A DNA stretch of 64,000 bases from positions 124,001 to 188,000 of the forward strand of contig DAIRGA010000003.1 in the NCBI GenBank assembly GCA_036794825.1, read 5' to 3'. This DNA comes from RZYY01 sp036794825. GTDB lineage: Bacteria > Bacteroidota > Bacteroidia > Bacteroidales > 4484-276. This document shows, one piece after another, positions 35,001 to 44,600 of this stretch. How positions within the stretch are numbered: position 1 is the stretch's first letter; each line of letters begins with the position of its first letter. The notes beneath the pieces are model-generated. The model was not told the DNA's origin. It ran no database searches and worked only from the letters and a program-made list of their open reading frames with translations. A program made the position numbers and the translations under genes.

Positions 35001-36554
35001 ACAAGTGGCAGGCTGAAGATCGGAGGCTCCTACACGAAACCGGTGATGACCGGGAAACTGAGCATCCTCAGAACTCAATTTCTTGTCAAATACCTTAACA
35101 CACTCTATTCAATCACCGGAACAGTGGATGTCGGCGAAAACTTTTTCAACTTTAACTCGCTCACCCTCAACGACACCAAAGGCAGATCAGCCTCGGTGAA
35201 CGGCAGCATATCTCACAATTATTTCTATGATTTCTTCCTTGATCTGAGTGTTAACCACGACAACTTTAAGGTGATGAGCACTACCTCGAAGAACAATGAA
35301 TTGTTTTATGGAAATGCTTATTCATCAGGAGTATTTACGATGAAAGGAAGCTTTGACGATCTCACCATGGAAATCACTGCGCGCACCGAAAGAGGAACCC
35401 AGATCAAAATACCGATAAGCACCGATGTTAGTGTTTCGGAAAATAATTTCGTGATTTTCAAAAGCACTGAACCCGCACCCGACCTGGGAGAAAAAGTGTA
35501 CGATATCAATCTCAAAGGCCTGGAAATCAATCTCACACTGGATGTTACCGAAGATGCGGAAATTGAGTTGTTTCTTCCATATTCGATCGGAACGATTGAG
35601 GGTAGCGGTAAGGGGGAACTGGGGGTTGGTGTGAACAAGCGAGGCGACCTTTACATTTTTGGCGATTACCTTATAACAAAAGGAGAGTTTGTTTTTAACT
35701 TCGAAGGGCTGATTAGCAAGAAGTTCGAGATCAAAGACGGCAGCAGGTTAAGTTGGCGAGGAGATCCTTACGACGGCACCATTGATGTGCGGGGAGTGTA
35801 CAAAACCAGAACCAACCTCAACGGGCTTCAGTTACAGGTGGATTCCTCATCGCTTTACAGAACCAATGTAGAGGTGCTTTGCATCATCATCCTGCAGAAT
35901 GATCTCTACAATCCCGACATCAGTTTTTCCATTGATTTTGCTAACGTTCCGGATAACACCAAAGAGATCATCTATGCTTCGCTCGACACTACCGACCAGG
36001 GTGCGATGAGCCAGCAAATACTATCGCTGCTTCTATTGAACAGCTTCAGCTACACCAGCAACAATCCGGACATTTCAGCAACCAGTTTCAAACTGCTTTC
36101 GAACCAGGTGAGCAACCTGCTTTCGGGTATCAGTAAGGATTTCAACATCGGTATCAAATACCAGCCCGGATCTGAAGTTACCCAGGAAGAGATCGAAGTA
36201 GCCCTGAGCACTCAGCTTTTCAACGACCGGTTGACCATTGACGGCAATTTCGGTGTAAAGGGCAAAGCATCCGAACAAAACGCCACCAGCGTGCTCGGCG
36301 ACATCAACATGGAGTATAAGATCACCAACGATGGCCGGTTTCGCATCAGAGCTTTCAACCGCACCAATAATCTCTCCATCATCGAAAACAATGCACCTTA
36401 CACACAGGGAGTCGGTATCTTTTATCGCCGCGAATTCGACCGGCTGATCAACCTTTTCCGCTCTGCTGACCGGAAAGGTAAATCGAAAAACAACGACCGC
36501 AAAGAGGCCAACCGTGAAGCGGTTCTTGACTCAGCCCGCAAAAATGAGGATTAA
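32046..36554 (+). CDS. TamB-like translocation and assembly module protein, probable non-AUG start
   Basis: A very large AsmA/TamB-type protein (about 1500 residues) that bridges inner and outer membranes and helps outer-membrane assembly or lipid transport. The hallmark C-terminal DUF490 region contains GRLKIGGSYTKPVMTGKLSI, FVFNFEGLISKKFEIKDGS and VSNLLSGISKDFNIGIKYQPG. The first conventional start is a GTG at 32091, but it falls inside the N-terminal membrane helix: codons back to 32046 read LKRIIHIIIYVLVFLVS in frame, a proper basic-plus-hydrophobic anchor. The next upstream stop is at 32028-32030 and no ATG, GTG or TTG lies between, so a CTG (32046) or another rare start is proposed. tsaD follows after 32 nt. 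Confidence 0.85.
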   Translation: MKRIIHIIIYVLVFLVSVPVVISLVFSNQEIQTVSSRYAAAWLSQKIGTEVHIGKINLSYRGAFLLKDLLIKDDYSEEMLKVSRLEFFISGIKRKSREINISLLSLKDFNFVLMKHTENEMSNLAYFLQHFEPKVADDSIVSTERQPWIINCRSVSISDGFFKYQNEEWMEDGYSGIDFVDIGLEISEIDLSNLRINKDTITARINNIALKEKSGFEVKSFQGALNFNPVMLEVNQMLAETNKSLLNVDIRFDYESMADFNDFINKVKMTAFFRPSTLDLSDIGYFSPVMFSMTNAIDFKGDVSGTVANLKAERFEFSYGKNTSFYGDVQLVGLPIIDTTDFKANIQRLTTDVADIQSFALPLNAGKVELPKIINKAGKITASGTWVGTYNKFISRLDINSRLGFIRTELTVNQPDVNSKVSYKGRLIARNFNVGRLIDQEKSLGKATFDLELKGSGITLESFDFTTTGSVKTLDIRGYNYENIKIDGRFREKQFEGFLAMKDDNLDFIFNGLIDFDQDQPVFNFSSDVHRADLFRLKLSDRDSTSLLATHLDINFTGAKLDDISGMIRVENTTYQEGNQSYRLDSLIITTHTAGDGIRSLGIASDLVDAGFTGNFNFSELPLIFDKYLAAYSKILPGDLSTKNGNGSLHVIDFWMDINDSEPLTELFLPQLQLSSPARLTGYFHSEDHKLDLEFCADYIDYQSVRFIDGRIVTSSDINNFYLDATAGKVYFNNPDKDQPEGIGVDSLKLVTLFRADSLYYDLTWNDLTNLKLNAGDIAGSIVIEEINLFKNRLNEFNLLIDGQNWAIVPENELLVTPGALQFNNMEFYSNRSRLEIGGIISANETDSLKLHFQDIDISNADKLLGSSYLDIDGILMGDAIITGLYGRPNFLVDIFLDSLALNKEPLGLLSLDTQWNDAEQSLYVILDIIKRGNKSNSTVLSLTGDYFPMRDDRNFDFDVTLSNLGLHVFNPFIVEFADINQGGYTSGRLKIGGSYTKPVMTGKLSILRTQFLVKYLNTLYSITGTVDVGENFFNFNSLTLNDTKGRSASVNGSISHNYFYDFFLDLSVNHDNFKVMSTTSKNNELFYGNAYSSGVFTMKGSFDDLTMEITARTERGTQIKIPISTDVSVSENNFVIFKSTEPAPDLGEKVYDINLKGLEINLTLDVTEDAEIELFLPYSIGTIEGSGKGELGVGVNKRGDLYIFGDYLITKGEFVFNFEGLISKKFEIKDGSRLSWRGDPYDGTIDVRGVYKTRTNLNGLQLQVDSSSLYRTNVEVLCIIILQNDLYNPDISFSIDFANVPDNTKEIIYASLDTTDQGAMSQQILSLLLLNSFSYTSNNPDISATSFKLLSNQVSNLLSGISKDFNIGIKYQPGSEVTQEEIEVALSTQLFNDRLTIDGNFGVKGKASEQNATSVLGDINMEYKITNDGRFRIRAFNRTNNLSIIENNAPYTQGVGIFYRREFDRLINLFRSADRKGKSKNNDRKEANREAVLDSARKNED

Positions 36555-36586
36555 TACCTATTTTTGCGGCAAAATCTGTCTGTGAT

Positions 36587-37603
36587 ATGGCTCTGATCCT
36601 TGGCATCGAATCCTCCTGTGACGACACTTCCGCGGCTGTTCTGCGGAACAATACGGTGCTGTCCAATATTACCGCAAACCAGAATGTACATCAAAAATAT
36701 GGCGGTGTTGTACCTGAACTGGCGTCGAGAGCACATCAGCAGAATATCATCCCGGTGATTCACGAAGCGCTTGCTGTAGCTGGTGTGGCCAAAGAAGATC
36801 TGGATGCAGTAGCATTCACCCGGGGTCCGGGTCTTTTGGGTTCATTGCTGGTAGGAACCTCGTTCGCAAAAGCCTTTACCCTCGGACTCAACATCCCTCT
36901 TATTGAGGCGGATCACATGATGGCGCATATTCTGGCGCATTTCATTCACCTTCCCGGCGAACCGAAAAAGGATCCGCAGTTCCCGTTTCTCTGTCTCACA
37001 GTATCCGGAGGCCACACTCAGATAGTGCTGGTGAAGGATTATTTCGACATGGAAATTGTTGGCCAGACCATTGATGATGCCGCTGGCGAGACTTTCGACA
37101 AGGCCGCAAAAATTATGAATCTCCCCTACCCCGGTGGTCCGGTGATTGACAAACTGGCAAAAGAGGGCGATCCTGACCGTTTTCATTTTCCCGAACCCCA
37201 GGTGAGCGGTTACAATTACAGTTTCAGCGGATTGAAAACCTCTTTCCTCTATTTTCTGAGAGACAATTTGAAAACCGACCCGGAATTTATCGAAAAAAAC
37301 AAGAGCGACCTTTGCGCATCATTGCAATCGGTAATCGTCAAAATTCTTTTAAAAAAGCTGAAACTGGCTGCAAATCATTACCAGATTAAAGGAATTGCCA
37401 TAGCAGGAGGCGTTTCGGCCAATTCGGCCCTGCGCAAGGCCATGGATGATGCCAGTACGAACCTTGGCTGGAACACCTTTATCCCTCATTTTCAATTCAC
37501 TACTGATAATGCTGCAATGATAGCCATTACCGGTTACTTTAAATTCATCAACCGGAATTTCACCGACCAGAAGGCAACTCCCTATGCCAGGGGAGGAATT
37601 TGA
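36587..37603 (+). CDS. tsaD: tRNA N6-adenosine threonylcarbamoyltransferase TsaD
   Basis: A 338-residue TsaD (Kae1/YgjD) protein that, with TsaB and TsaE, transfers the threonylcarbamoyl group to A37 of ANN-reading tRNAs. The start MALILGIESSCDDTSAAVL, the metal-binding His pair in EADHMMAH (H110, H114), LCLTVSGGHTQ, DDAAGETFDKAAKIM, YPGGPVIDKLA and the late AIAGGVSANSALRK plus TTDNAAMIA are all family signatures. Its length is normal. It lies 32 nt after the TamB gene and is probably co-transcribed with it, a pairing common in this phylum. Confidence 0.97.
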   Translation: MALILGIESSCDDTSAAVLRNNTVLSNITANQNVHQKYGGVVPELASRAHQQNIIPVIHEALAVAGVAKEDLDAVAFTRGPGLLGSLLVGTSFAKAFTLGLNIPLIEADHMMAHILAHFIHLPGEPKKDPQFPFLCLTVSGGHTQIVLVKDYFDMEIVGQTIDDAAGETFDKAAKIMNLPYPGGPVIDKLAKEGDPDRFHFPEPQVSGYNYSFSGLKTSFLYFLRDNLKTDPEFIEKNKSDLCASLQSVIVKILLKKLKLAANHYQIKGIAIAGGVSANSALRKAMDDASTNLGWNTFIPHFQFTTDNAAMIAITGYFKFINRNFTDQKATPYARGGI

Positions 37604-37689
37604 GAATAATTGCCCCGATCAATTTTGAAATCATTAGCTCTCTCCGCAAACTTCAAAAGTACACTCAGTAGCAGGTGGTTTTTAAATCT

Positions 37690-37697
37690 TAGTTTTG
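37690..37697 (+). promoter_or_regulatory. Putative -7 element (TAGTTTTG) for the lipocalin-like gene
   Basis: TAGTTTTG matches TAnnTTTG, 27 nt before the ATG at 37725; no clear -33 box. Confidence 0.4.
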
Positions 37698-37724
37698 CAA
37701 TCCGAATATTTTAAACTATAAACT

Positions 37725-38114
37725 ATGAAAAAAGCAGTAAACTTTACAGCAATGATGTTGATTCTGATCGCTTTAGCTTCTTGTTCGAAAGGAATCACCG
37801 GAACCTGGAAAATCGTCAACTACGAAGAACGGACCACCGGCGAATCAAGCGTTTCGCTGACCAACATCGGAACGATAACCTTTAATAAAGACGGAAGCGG
37901 AGCCAAAGACATAAGCTACTCCATTATGGGTATTCCAATTGAGGATAAATTACCATTTACCTGGAAACAAGAGGGAAACGCGGTAACCATTACAGGCGAT
38001 GAAGAATCGGAATTTGCCAAAGCCTGGATAGTGCTCGAAGCCAAAAGAAAATCACAAATATGGAAATCAACCGATGGTACCGATGAAATCCACCGGCTCA
38101 CGTTGACAAAATAA
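37725..38114 (+). CDS. Small lipocalin-like lipoprotein
   Basis: A 129-residue lipoprotein. The start MKKAVNFTAMMLILIALASC gives a lipobox with Cys20. The mature part opens with GITGTWKIVNYEER, the G-x-W pattern at the start of lipocalin-like barrels, followed by beta strands (IGTITFNKDGSG, FTWKQEGNAVTITGDE) and the end DEIHRLTLTK. This matches the small lipocalin-family lipoproteins common in Bacteroidetes, whose ligands are unknown. It has its own promoter and a terminator (38136-38172), so it is a single-gene unit. Confidence 0.85.
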   Translation: MKKAVNFTAMMLILIALASCSKGITGTWKIVNYEERTTGESSVSLTNIGTITFNKDGSGAKDISYSIMGIPIEDKLPFTWKQEGNAVTITGDEESEFAKAWIVLEAKRKSQIWKSTDGTDEIHRLTLTK

Positions 38115-38135
38115 ACAATCAGTAATACCAACTCA

Positions 38136-38172
38136 TTCCCCGTCCTGGTTCAGTGGCGGGGATTTTTGTTTA
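38136..38172 (+). terminator. Rho-independent terminator after the lipocalin-like gene
   Basis: CCCCG (38138-38142), a 14-nt loop, CGGGG (38157-38161), then ATTTTTGTTT. The right arm and T tract form the start of the tandem repeat at 38158-38219. Confidence 0.7.
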
Positions 38173-38219
38173 AATACTGGTAATGAAGGGGGATTTTTAT
38201 TTAAACACTGGTAATGAAG
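38158..38219. repeat. Tandem duplication of a 31-nt unit
   Basis: Two adjacent copies of ggggatttttgtttaaat/actggtaatgaag (38158-38188 and 38189-38219) differ at two positions (g/a and t/c). The duplicated unit includes the terminator's right arm and T tract and ends 7 nt before the -7 box of the regulator gene. Confidence 0.75.
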
Positions 38220-38225
38220 TTTAAT

Positions 38226-38233
38226 TAAATTTG
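38226..38233 (+). promoter_or_regulatory. Putative -7 element (TAAATTTG) for the PUL regulator gene
   Basis: TAAATTTG matches TAnnTTTG and lies 33 nt before the ATG at 38267; the -33 region falls in the tandem repeat and has no TTTG. Confidence 0.4.
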
Positions 38234-38266
38234 CCCTTTCAACACCAATGGTTGTTCCGGTAGAAA

Positions 38267-41164
38267 ATGAACCAAATTAAACTGCACTTACTCTTTTTTA
38301 TCGTTTCGCTCGCACTGCTGCCACTCACCACTTCGGCAGAGGTAAAAGCTATCGGCAATCCCAGGGTTAAGAACTATGATAACTCGATTGTTCAGGCCGG
38401 CACGCAAACCTGGATGATTGACATCGGTGAAAACAGTCTGATGTATTTTGCCAATAATGATGGCGTGCTTGAGTTTGACGGTGTGAACTGGCGCAAATAT
38501 GCCCTGACCGGACACACTGTTGTTCGCAGTGTAAAGGCTGCAAAGGACGGACGGATTTATGCCGGTGGATATGATGAGTTCGGATATTTTGAAGCTGACC
38601 CGTCAGGCCGGCTGATCTTCAATCCGCTTGAGCAAAAATTACCTGAGCATAAAAGAGATTTTGGAGATGTGTGGAAGATTTACGAGTTGGATGGCAACAT
38701 TATCTTTCAGACATTTAACCAGTTAATGATTTTCAGAGAGGATACCCTCCGGATAATTGATGCCCCCGATATGTTTCACTTCTCTTTTTTAATCAATGGC
38801 ATTTTGTATGTCAATGATCAGTCAAAAGGGCTTTACCGGTTGAACAGTAATGAGTTGATAAAACTTGAGGGCACTGAAAAACTGAACGGTATGCTAATAT
38901 GGGCCATGCTGCCTGTGGGCGATGCTTTGCTTGTTGCCACATCAAACAACGGCATTTTTCTATACGATAACAACCGCTTAACCCCCTGGGAAAACCCATC
39001 TTCGGAGATTCTTCAGCAGAAGCAGGTTTTTTGCGGTATGGCCATTGATAATACAACTCTTGCTTTTGGTACTATTCAGGATGGGCTGATCATATGCGAT
39101 ACTTCGGGCAATTTTATTCAACATATTAACATTGACAAAGGGCTGCAAAACAATACCATACTGAGCATTCAGATGGATCTCTCCTCTAATCTTTGGCTGG
39201 GTTTGGACAACGGAATTGATTATGTTGAAGTGAACTCGCCGCTGACTTTTTTCACCACCTACAATAACCTGAGTTCCGGTTATGCGGCAGTTATTCACAA
39301 TGATCTGATCTACTTCGGCACAAACCGGGGTGTTTTTTATTACAGCTGGAAAGAGCTGCTGGCCGGAGGAACCGACCGAAAATTCAGGCTTGTCCCGGGC
39401 ACGCAGGGACAGGTTTGGTCGCTTGAGGTGATAGATGGAACACTCTTTTGCGGGCATAACTCAGGAGTGTTTATTATCGAAGGAAAAAAAGCTGAACTGG
39501 TTTCAGAAGTTCAGGGCGGCTGGACTTTCATCCAACCTACAGGTCAGAAGGATATGGTAATCTGCGGCACCTATACTTACCTGGTAAAATTTGAACGGAA
39601 AAACGGCAGGTGGAGCCGGGGTATTCCGGTGAAAGGGTTTAAAGAATCGTCGCAATTCCTTGCCAACGCAGGGCTTGGAAGTTTGTGGATCAGTCATGGC
39701 TATAAAGGGGTGTTTCGCACGCATTTCAATACAACCTACGACAGTGTGCTCAAGATTGACTACTTCAACAGCCGCAATGGCTTTCCTTCCGATAAGGACA
39801 TCAATGTGCTGGAAATATCCAACAGGCCGGTTTTCACTACCGGACAAGGAATTTATATGTACAATCCTGATTCTGAACGGTTTGTTCCGGACGAGTTTTT
39901 CATGTCGCGGCTTACGCGCAGCGACATGAATTTCCTGCAAAAAGACAACCAGGGAAACATCTGGTATTTTACGCTTGAAGATGCCGGTGTGTACAGATTA
40001 AAAGAGGATGGCAATTACACCGAAGTGGAGATCCCGTTCAGGAAGCTCAGCGGAAGTTTCATCAAGTGGTTCCAGTTTGTTTATCCTTACAGTGAAAATC
40101 ATGTGTTTATCGGCACGCAAACGGGCATAGCCCATTACATGCCCAACTACACCAAGGACTATCAGAAACCCTTCAAAACGCTCATCAGGCGGGTGCAGAT
40201 ACTATCAGAATCAGACTCGGTAATTTACTTCGGCACACCTTCCAAAACCGATTTCAGCGCAAACCTCCCCTTCAAATACAACCACCTGCAATTTGAATTT
40301 GCAGCCACAGATTTCGAAAACCCTGAACGCATCCGCTACCTGACCAAACTTGAGGGTTTTGACAAAGACTGGATTGACTGGAATAACCACACCATACGTC
40401 AATTCACCAACCTGAAGCATGGTAAATACACTTTTAAGGTAAAGGCAATCAATATTTTCGGTGTGGAGGGAAAGACAGCATCCATTGATTTCGTAATCAA
40501 TCCGCCATGGTACCAGAGTAACATCGCCATTACATTCTACGTGATATTATCCGTTCTGCTCATTTTTGGGCTGATCCGGTTAATCCGGCTCCGGATTGAA
40601 CGATCAAAAAAAGTTTTTGAGGAAGAACAAAGAAAATTATTCAACGAGCGTGAAAAACAACTGCAGATCGAATCGCTGCTGGCAGAGCAAAATGTAATCA
40701 AACTGATCAATGAGAAACTTCAGAACGAGAAAATTCAGAAGGATAAGGAACTTGCCAACACCACCATGCAGATTATTCAAAAAAGTAAGTCGCTGACGGC
40801 CATAAAAAACGATCTGCGGAAAATTTCTCGCGAACTGGGCGCTCATCCTGCTGTATCTCAAATTTCTTCCATTCAGAAGAAAATCAATCGAAACATTGAT
40901 TCCGACAAGCAATGGGAAGTATTCGAGACCCATTTTGAAAATGTGCACGAGGAATTTCTCAAAAGACTGAAAGAAAATTACCCCGACCTGTCGCCCCGCG
41001 AACTGAAGCTTTGCGCTTATCTTAGGCTGAACATTTCGAGCAAGGAGATTGCTGCGCTGATGAACATTTCGGTGAGAGGTGTGGAAATCAGCCGCTATCG
41101 CCTTCGTAAAAAGCTTGGAATTGATCATGATACGAACCTCACCGAATTCATCTTATCCTATTAG
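38267..41164 (+). CDS. Membrane-spanning propeller/Y_Y_Y/LuxR regulator of the glucan locus
   Basis: A 965-residue one-component regulator. A signal sequence (MNQIKLHLLFFIVSLALLPLTTSA) leads into a two-component-regulator-type beta-propeller (about 30-640; repeats such as SSNLWLGLDNGIDYVEV and QGNIWYFTLEDAGVYRL). A Y_Y_Y domain follows (about 680-750, YLTKLEGFDKDWIDWN...LKHGKYTFKVKA), then one membrane helix (about 755-777), a long cytoplasmic coiled coil and a LuxR-like helix-turn-helix (908-965, LSPRELKLCAYLRLNISSKE...). No kinase or receiver domain is present, so ligand binding in the periplasm should act directly on DNA binding, as proposed for SusR-like regulators. It sits just upstream of susC and probably senses beta-glucan oligosaccharides. 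Confidence 0.9.
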   Translation: MNQIKLHLLFFIVSLALLPLTTSAEVKAIGNPRVKNYDNSIVQAGTQTWMIDIGENSLMYFANNDGVLEFDGVNWRKYALTGHTVVRSVKAAKDGRIYAGGYDEFGYFEADPSGRLIFNPLEQKLPEHKRDFGDVWKIYELDGNIIFQTFNQLMIFREDTLRIIDAPDMFHFSFLINGILYVNDQSKGLYRLNSNELIKLEGTEKLNGMLIWAMLPVGDALLVATSNNGIFLYDNNRLTPWENPSSEILQQKQVFCGMAIDNTTLAFGTIQDGLIICDTSGNFIQHINIDKGLQNNTILSIQMDLSSNLWLGLDNGIDYVEVNSPLTFFTTYNNLSSGYAAVIHNDLIYFGTNRGVFYYSWKELLAGGTDRKFRLVPGTQGQVWSLEVIDGTLFCGHNSGVFIIEGKKAELVSEVQGGWTFIQPTGQKDMVICGTYTYLVKFERKNGRWSRGIPVKGFKESSQFLANAGLGSLWISHGYKGVFRTHFNTTYDSVLKIDYFNSRNGFPSDKDINVLEISNRPVFTTGQGIYMYNPDSERFVPDEFFMSRLTRSDMNFLQKDNQGNIWYFTLEDAGVYRLKEDGNYTEVEIPFRKLSGSFIKWFQFVYPYSENHVFIGTQTGIAHYMPNYTKDYQKPFKTLIRRVQILSESDSVIYFGTPSKTDFSANLPFKYNHLQFEFAATDFENPERIRYLTKLEGFDKDWIDWNNHTIRQFTNLKHGKYTFKVKAINIFGVEGKTASIDFVINPPWYQSNIAITFYVILSVLLIFGLIRLIRLRIERSKKVFEEEQRKLFNEREKQLQIESLLAEQNVIKLINEKLQNEKIQKDKELANTTMQIIQKSKSLTAIKNDLRKISRELGAHPAVSQISSIQKKINRNIDSDKQWEVFETHFENVHEEFLKRLKENYPDLSPRELKLCAYLRLNISSKEIAALMNISVRGVEISRYRLRKKLGIDHDTNLTEFILSY

Positions 41165-41345
41165 GAGATGGGGGAATGGAGAGATGGGGTATTGGGGTTC
41201 CCGAATCACTGACTCCCGGGATTTCCCCTGATAATCGTGGCAGACGCTTTACTTAAGATGGTCATTGATGAAATTGCCAACTGCCATCTTTTTAAACTCA
41301 AATCATTATCGTGGGCCTTTTCCTCAAGGGGAGAATTTAATTTTA
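41165..41345. repeat. Dispersed intergenic repeat, copy C
   Basis: G-rich start (ggagatgggggaatgg, agatggggtattgggg), GACT words, and the tail aaactcaaatcattatc, ggccttttcctcaagg, ggagaatttaat, matching the order of copies A (5425) and B (7881). The following 41346-41560 is A/T-rich with no gene. Confidence 0.5.
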
Positions 41346-41560
41346 ATCGGTAAAAATTCCCTCGAAAAAAGTACGTCCATCCGGAATTTTCATTCTTCAA
41401 AAAATCAGATCAATTTTCAATCGGCTGCAAAACATTTAAAAAATCCCTCACCTGACAATTTCTAACATTTTATATATAATATACTATTTATCAATTAATT
41501 ACAATCGCTTTGTTGTGGCAATGATGTAGTAGTTTTTTTGGTGTGCTGAGTTTTTGATGA

Positions 41561-41601
41561 TACCTAAAATTAGGTAGGAGCAACCTCAACACCTAATTTT
41601 G
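41561..41601 (+). promoter_or_regulatory. susC promoter with palindromic operator
   Basis: A perfect palindrome TACCTAA-AA-TTAGGTA (41561-41576) lies 17 nt upstream of the -7 box TAATTTTG (41594-41601), where the -33 box should be. A further half-site ACCTAA (41591-41596) overlaps the -7 box. The absence of a TTTG -33 element suggests activator dependence; the LuxR-type regulator encoded just upstream is the obvious candidate. The leader to the ATG at 41650 is about 40 nt. Confidence 0.55.
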
Positions 41602-41649
41602 TTCAAAATTTTTTTGTTCATCTAACTGTCACCATTAAATTATTAATCT

Positions 41650-44600
41650 ATGCCAAAAAACATTACGTTTTTGATTTTGATGTTTGCATTCCTGTTTATG
41701 GGCAGAGCGGCATTTGCGCAGACGGCCAGGCTGACGGGAACTGTAATCTCGGAGGAAGACGGTCTGCCGATACCGGGAGTAACCGTTGTAATTAAGGGCA
41801 CGTTAACGGGAACTACCACCGACATTAACGGCGCCTACACTCTGACCGGTGTTCCTCCCCAATCTACCATTCAGTTTTCGTTCATTGGAATGAAAACCCA
41901 GGAGTTTATCTACAGCGGACAGCTGGTTATTGATGTTACCATGTCACCTGAAGCCACAGGACTGGATGAAGTTGTTGTGATCGGGTATGGTACGGTAAAG
42001 AAGAAAGATGTTACCGGTGCTGTTTCCACAGTTGGCTCAACCACCATCGACAGGCTGAAGCCTGTCAAGGTTGAGGAGGCTTTGCAGGGAACCATAACCG
42101 GTGTTAATGTTACTCCTCAATCCGGCGCACCGGGCGCTGGTCTCGACATCAGGATCAGGGGTATCTCTACCAACGGTGATGCCTCTCCTGTGGTGATTAT
42201 TGACGGATATCAGGGCGACCTTAACACCCTTAATCCCAACGACATCGAGACAATTACAGTATTAAAAGATGCCCAGGCTGCCATTTACGGAACTGTGGGC
42301 GCCAACGGCATCATCCTGGTAACCACCAAAAGCGGCAAAAAAAATATGCCGACCAGGGTGGACATCAACAGCTCATTTGGATTACAGGAAACCACACGCG
42401 TGCTTCCACTGCTCAATGCCACTGAATATGCAGTAATACTAAACGAAAGTTATGCTGCAAACGGACAGGATCTTCCTTATCCGGACATTTCCGGACTGGG
42501 CGAAGGCACCGACTGGCAGGGTGAATTGTTTGAATCTGCCCCGATTATGGACAACAACGTTAGATTATATGGTGGTTCGAATAACATGAATTACTCCTTC
42601 AGCGCATCAGATTTGAGGCAGGATGGTATCATCGGGCGCGACAAGACAGGCTTCCAGAGAAACACAGCCCGCCTTGCCCTGGGTGCTGATCTCGCTTCCT
42701 GGTTGAAATTCAATTCAACGCTTACTTATACCTACATCAACCGCAGTTCAATCAACGACTTCGGGTTGGGCTCGGTGTTGTTTAATGCCGTGAACATGCC
42801 GGCCACCGTACCCATTTACCTGCCTAATGGTGATTTCAACCTCGCTCCGGCAAACCTTGGCATCGAGATTATCAATCCGCTTCAGCAGATCGCCAACACA
42901 TTTAATGATTATAACTTAAGTAAATGGAATGGTAATGTGGGATTTGATGCCTCTTTTGCGAAGCATTTTACAGCTACAGCCCGAATTGGTTTCAACACAG
43001 CCACCGACAAGTACAAATCATTCTCCAAGCAGGTGGATTACGGCGGAAAAGTATTTGACGTATCCCGCAGCAGCGTTTATCAAAACCGCAACAACTACAA
43101 TGATTACACCTTTGATGCATTCTTAACCTATGATAATACGCTTGATAAAACCCACCACATAACAGGAACACTCGGTACAACCGTTTACAAAAACTGGGGT
43201 GATAATCTGGGCGCCACTGGTTGGGATGTCCCCAACAATTCATGGGAGTTTGCCGACATCAGTCTTGCAAATGGACTGGTGGATTCCAAAACAGCGGGTT
43301 CGTATGTTTACGATCAGCGCAGGCTTTCCTACTTTCTCCGCGGCCAGTACGACTACAGAGGTAAATACCTTGCCTCTGTGATGATCAGACGTGATGCATC
43401 CACTAAATTCGGACCTGAAAACGCTGTAGCTTACTTCCCCTCAGCTACCCTCGGCTGGATCATTTCAGATGAAGATTTCATGGGAGGTTTTGAAAAACTG
43501 AACCTGCTTAAGTTCAGGTTGAGCTATGGAAGATTAGGATCTGATAAGATCGGCGACTACCGCTACATCTCAACACTTAACGGAGAGGGAACGTATGTTC
43601 TGGACGGTCAGCTGGTTACCGGACGTGCAATTGGCCCCCTTGCCAACCCCAGCATCAAGTGGGAGCAATCACAGCAATTTGACGTGGGTATTGATTTACA
43701 CTATTTCAACGACAGGCTTGAGTTTATGGCCGACTATTTTATCAAAACCACTGAAGACCTGCTTATTGGCTCAATCCCGGTTTCAGGAATTTTTGGAACA
43801 TCAGCTCCAGGTGCTGCTGCTCCAACCGCCAACGCCGGAACCGTACGTAACAGTGGTTTTGAGTTCTCGGCCGGATATCGTGGAATGGTCGGAAAAGATT
43901 TCAGCTACCAGGTAAACTATAATCTAACCTTATTGAATAATGAAGTTCTTGAAGTAAAAAATGGAACCGGCTTTGTTGATGGCGGAAGTTTCGGCGTTGG
44001 TCAGCCTCTGCCGGCACGCATGCAGGTCGGCTTCCCGATCGGATATTTTTATGGCTACCAAACCGATGGTATTTTCCAGAATCAGGCAGAAGTGGACGCC
44101 CATCCATCGCAAATCGCCCTTGGCGCCGAAGCTAAGCCCGGCGATATCCGTTTTGTAGATATAAATAAGGACGGTGCTCTCACATCGGCTGACAGAACCA
44201 ATATAGGCAGCCCTATCCCCGCTTCGTTAATGGGATTGAACCTTACACTCAAATACAAAGATTTCGACTTTACTGCATATGCTTTTGCCAGTCTCGACAA
44301 CGAAATCGTGAGAAACTACGAACGTACCCAGCCCAACGTAAACCGCATGGCTTACATCATGGACAGATGGACCGGCGAAGGCACCAGCAATGAAGTACCC
44401 AGGGTTACTACCGCGGCTACAGCAAATAATATCTTCTCTGATTTTTATGTAGAAGATGGCTCTTATGTCAGATTACAAAGGATGGTGCTGGGCTACAGGC
44501 TTCCTGAAAACACCAGCATGAAAATCGGCATCAGGGAAGTTCGCTTCTATGCTGCCATCAACAATCTTTTCACTCTGACCAAATACCAGGGCTTTGATCC

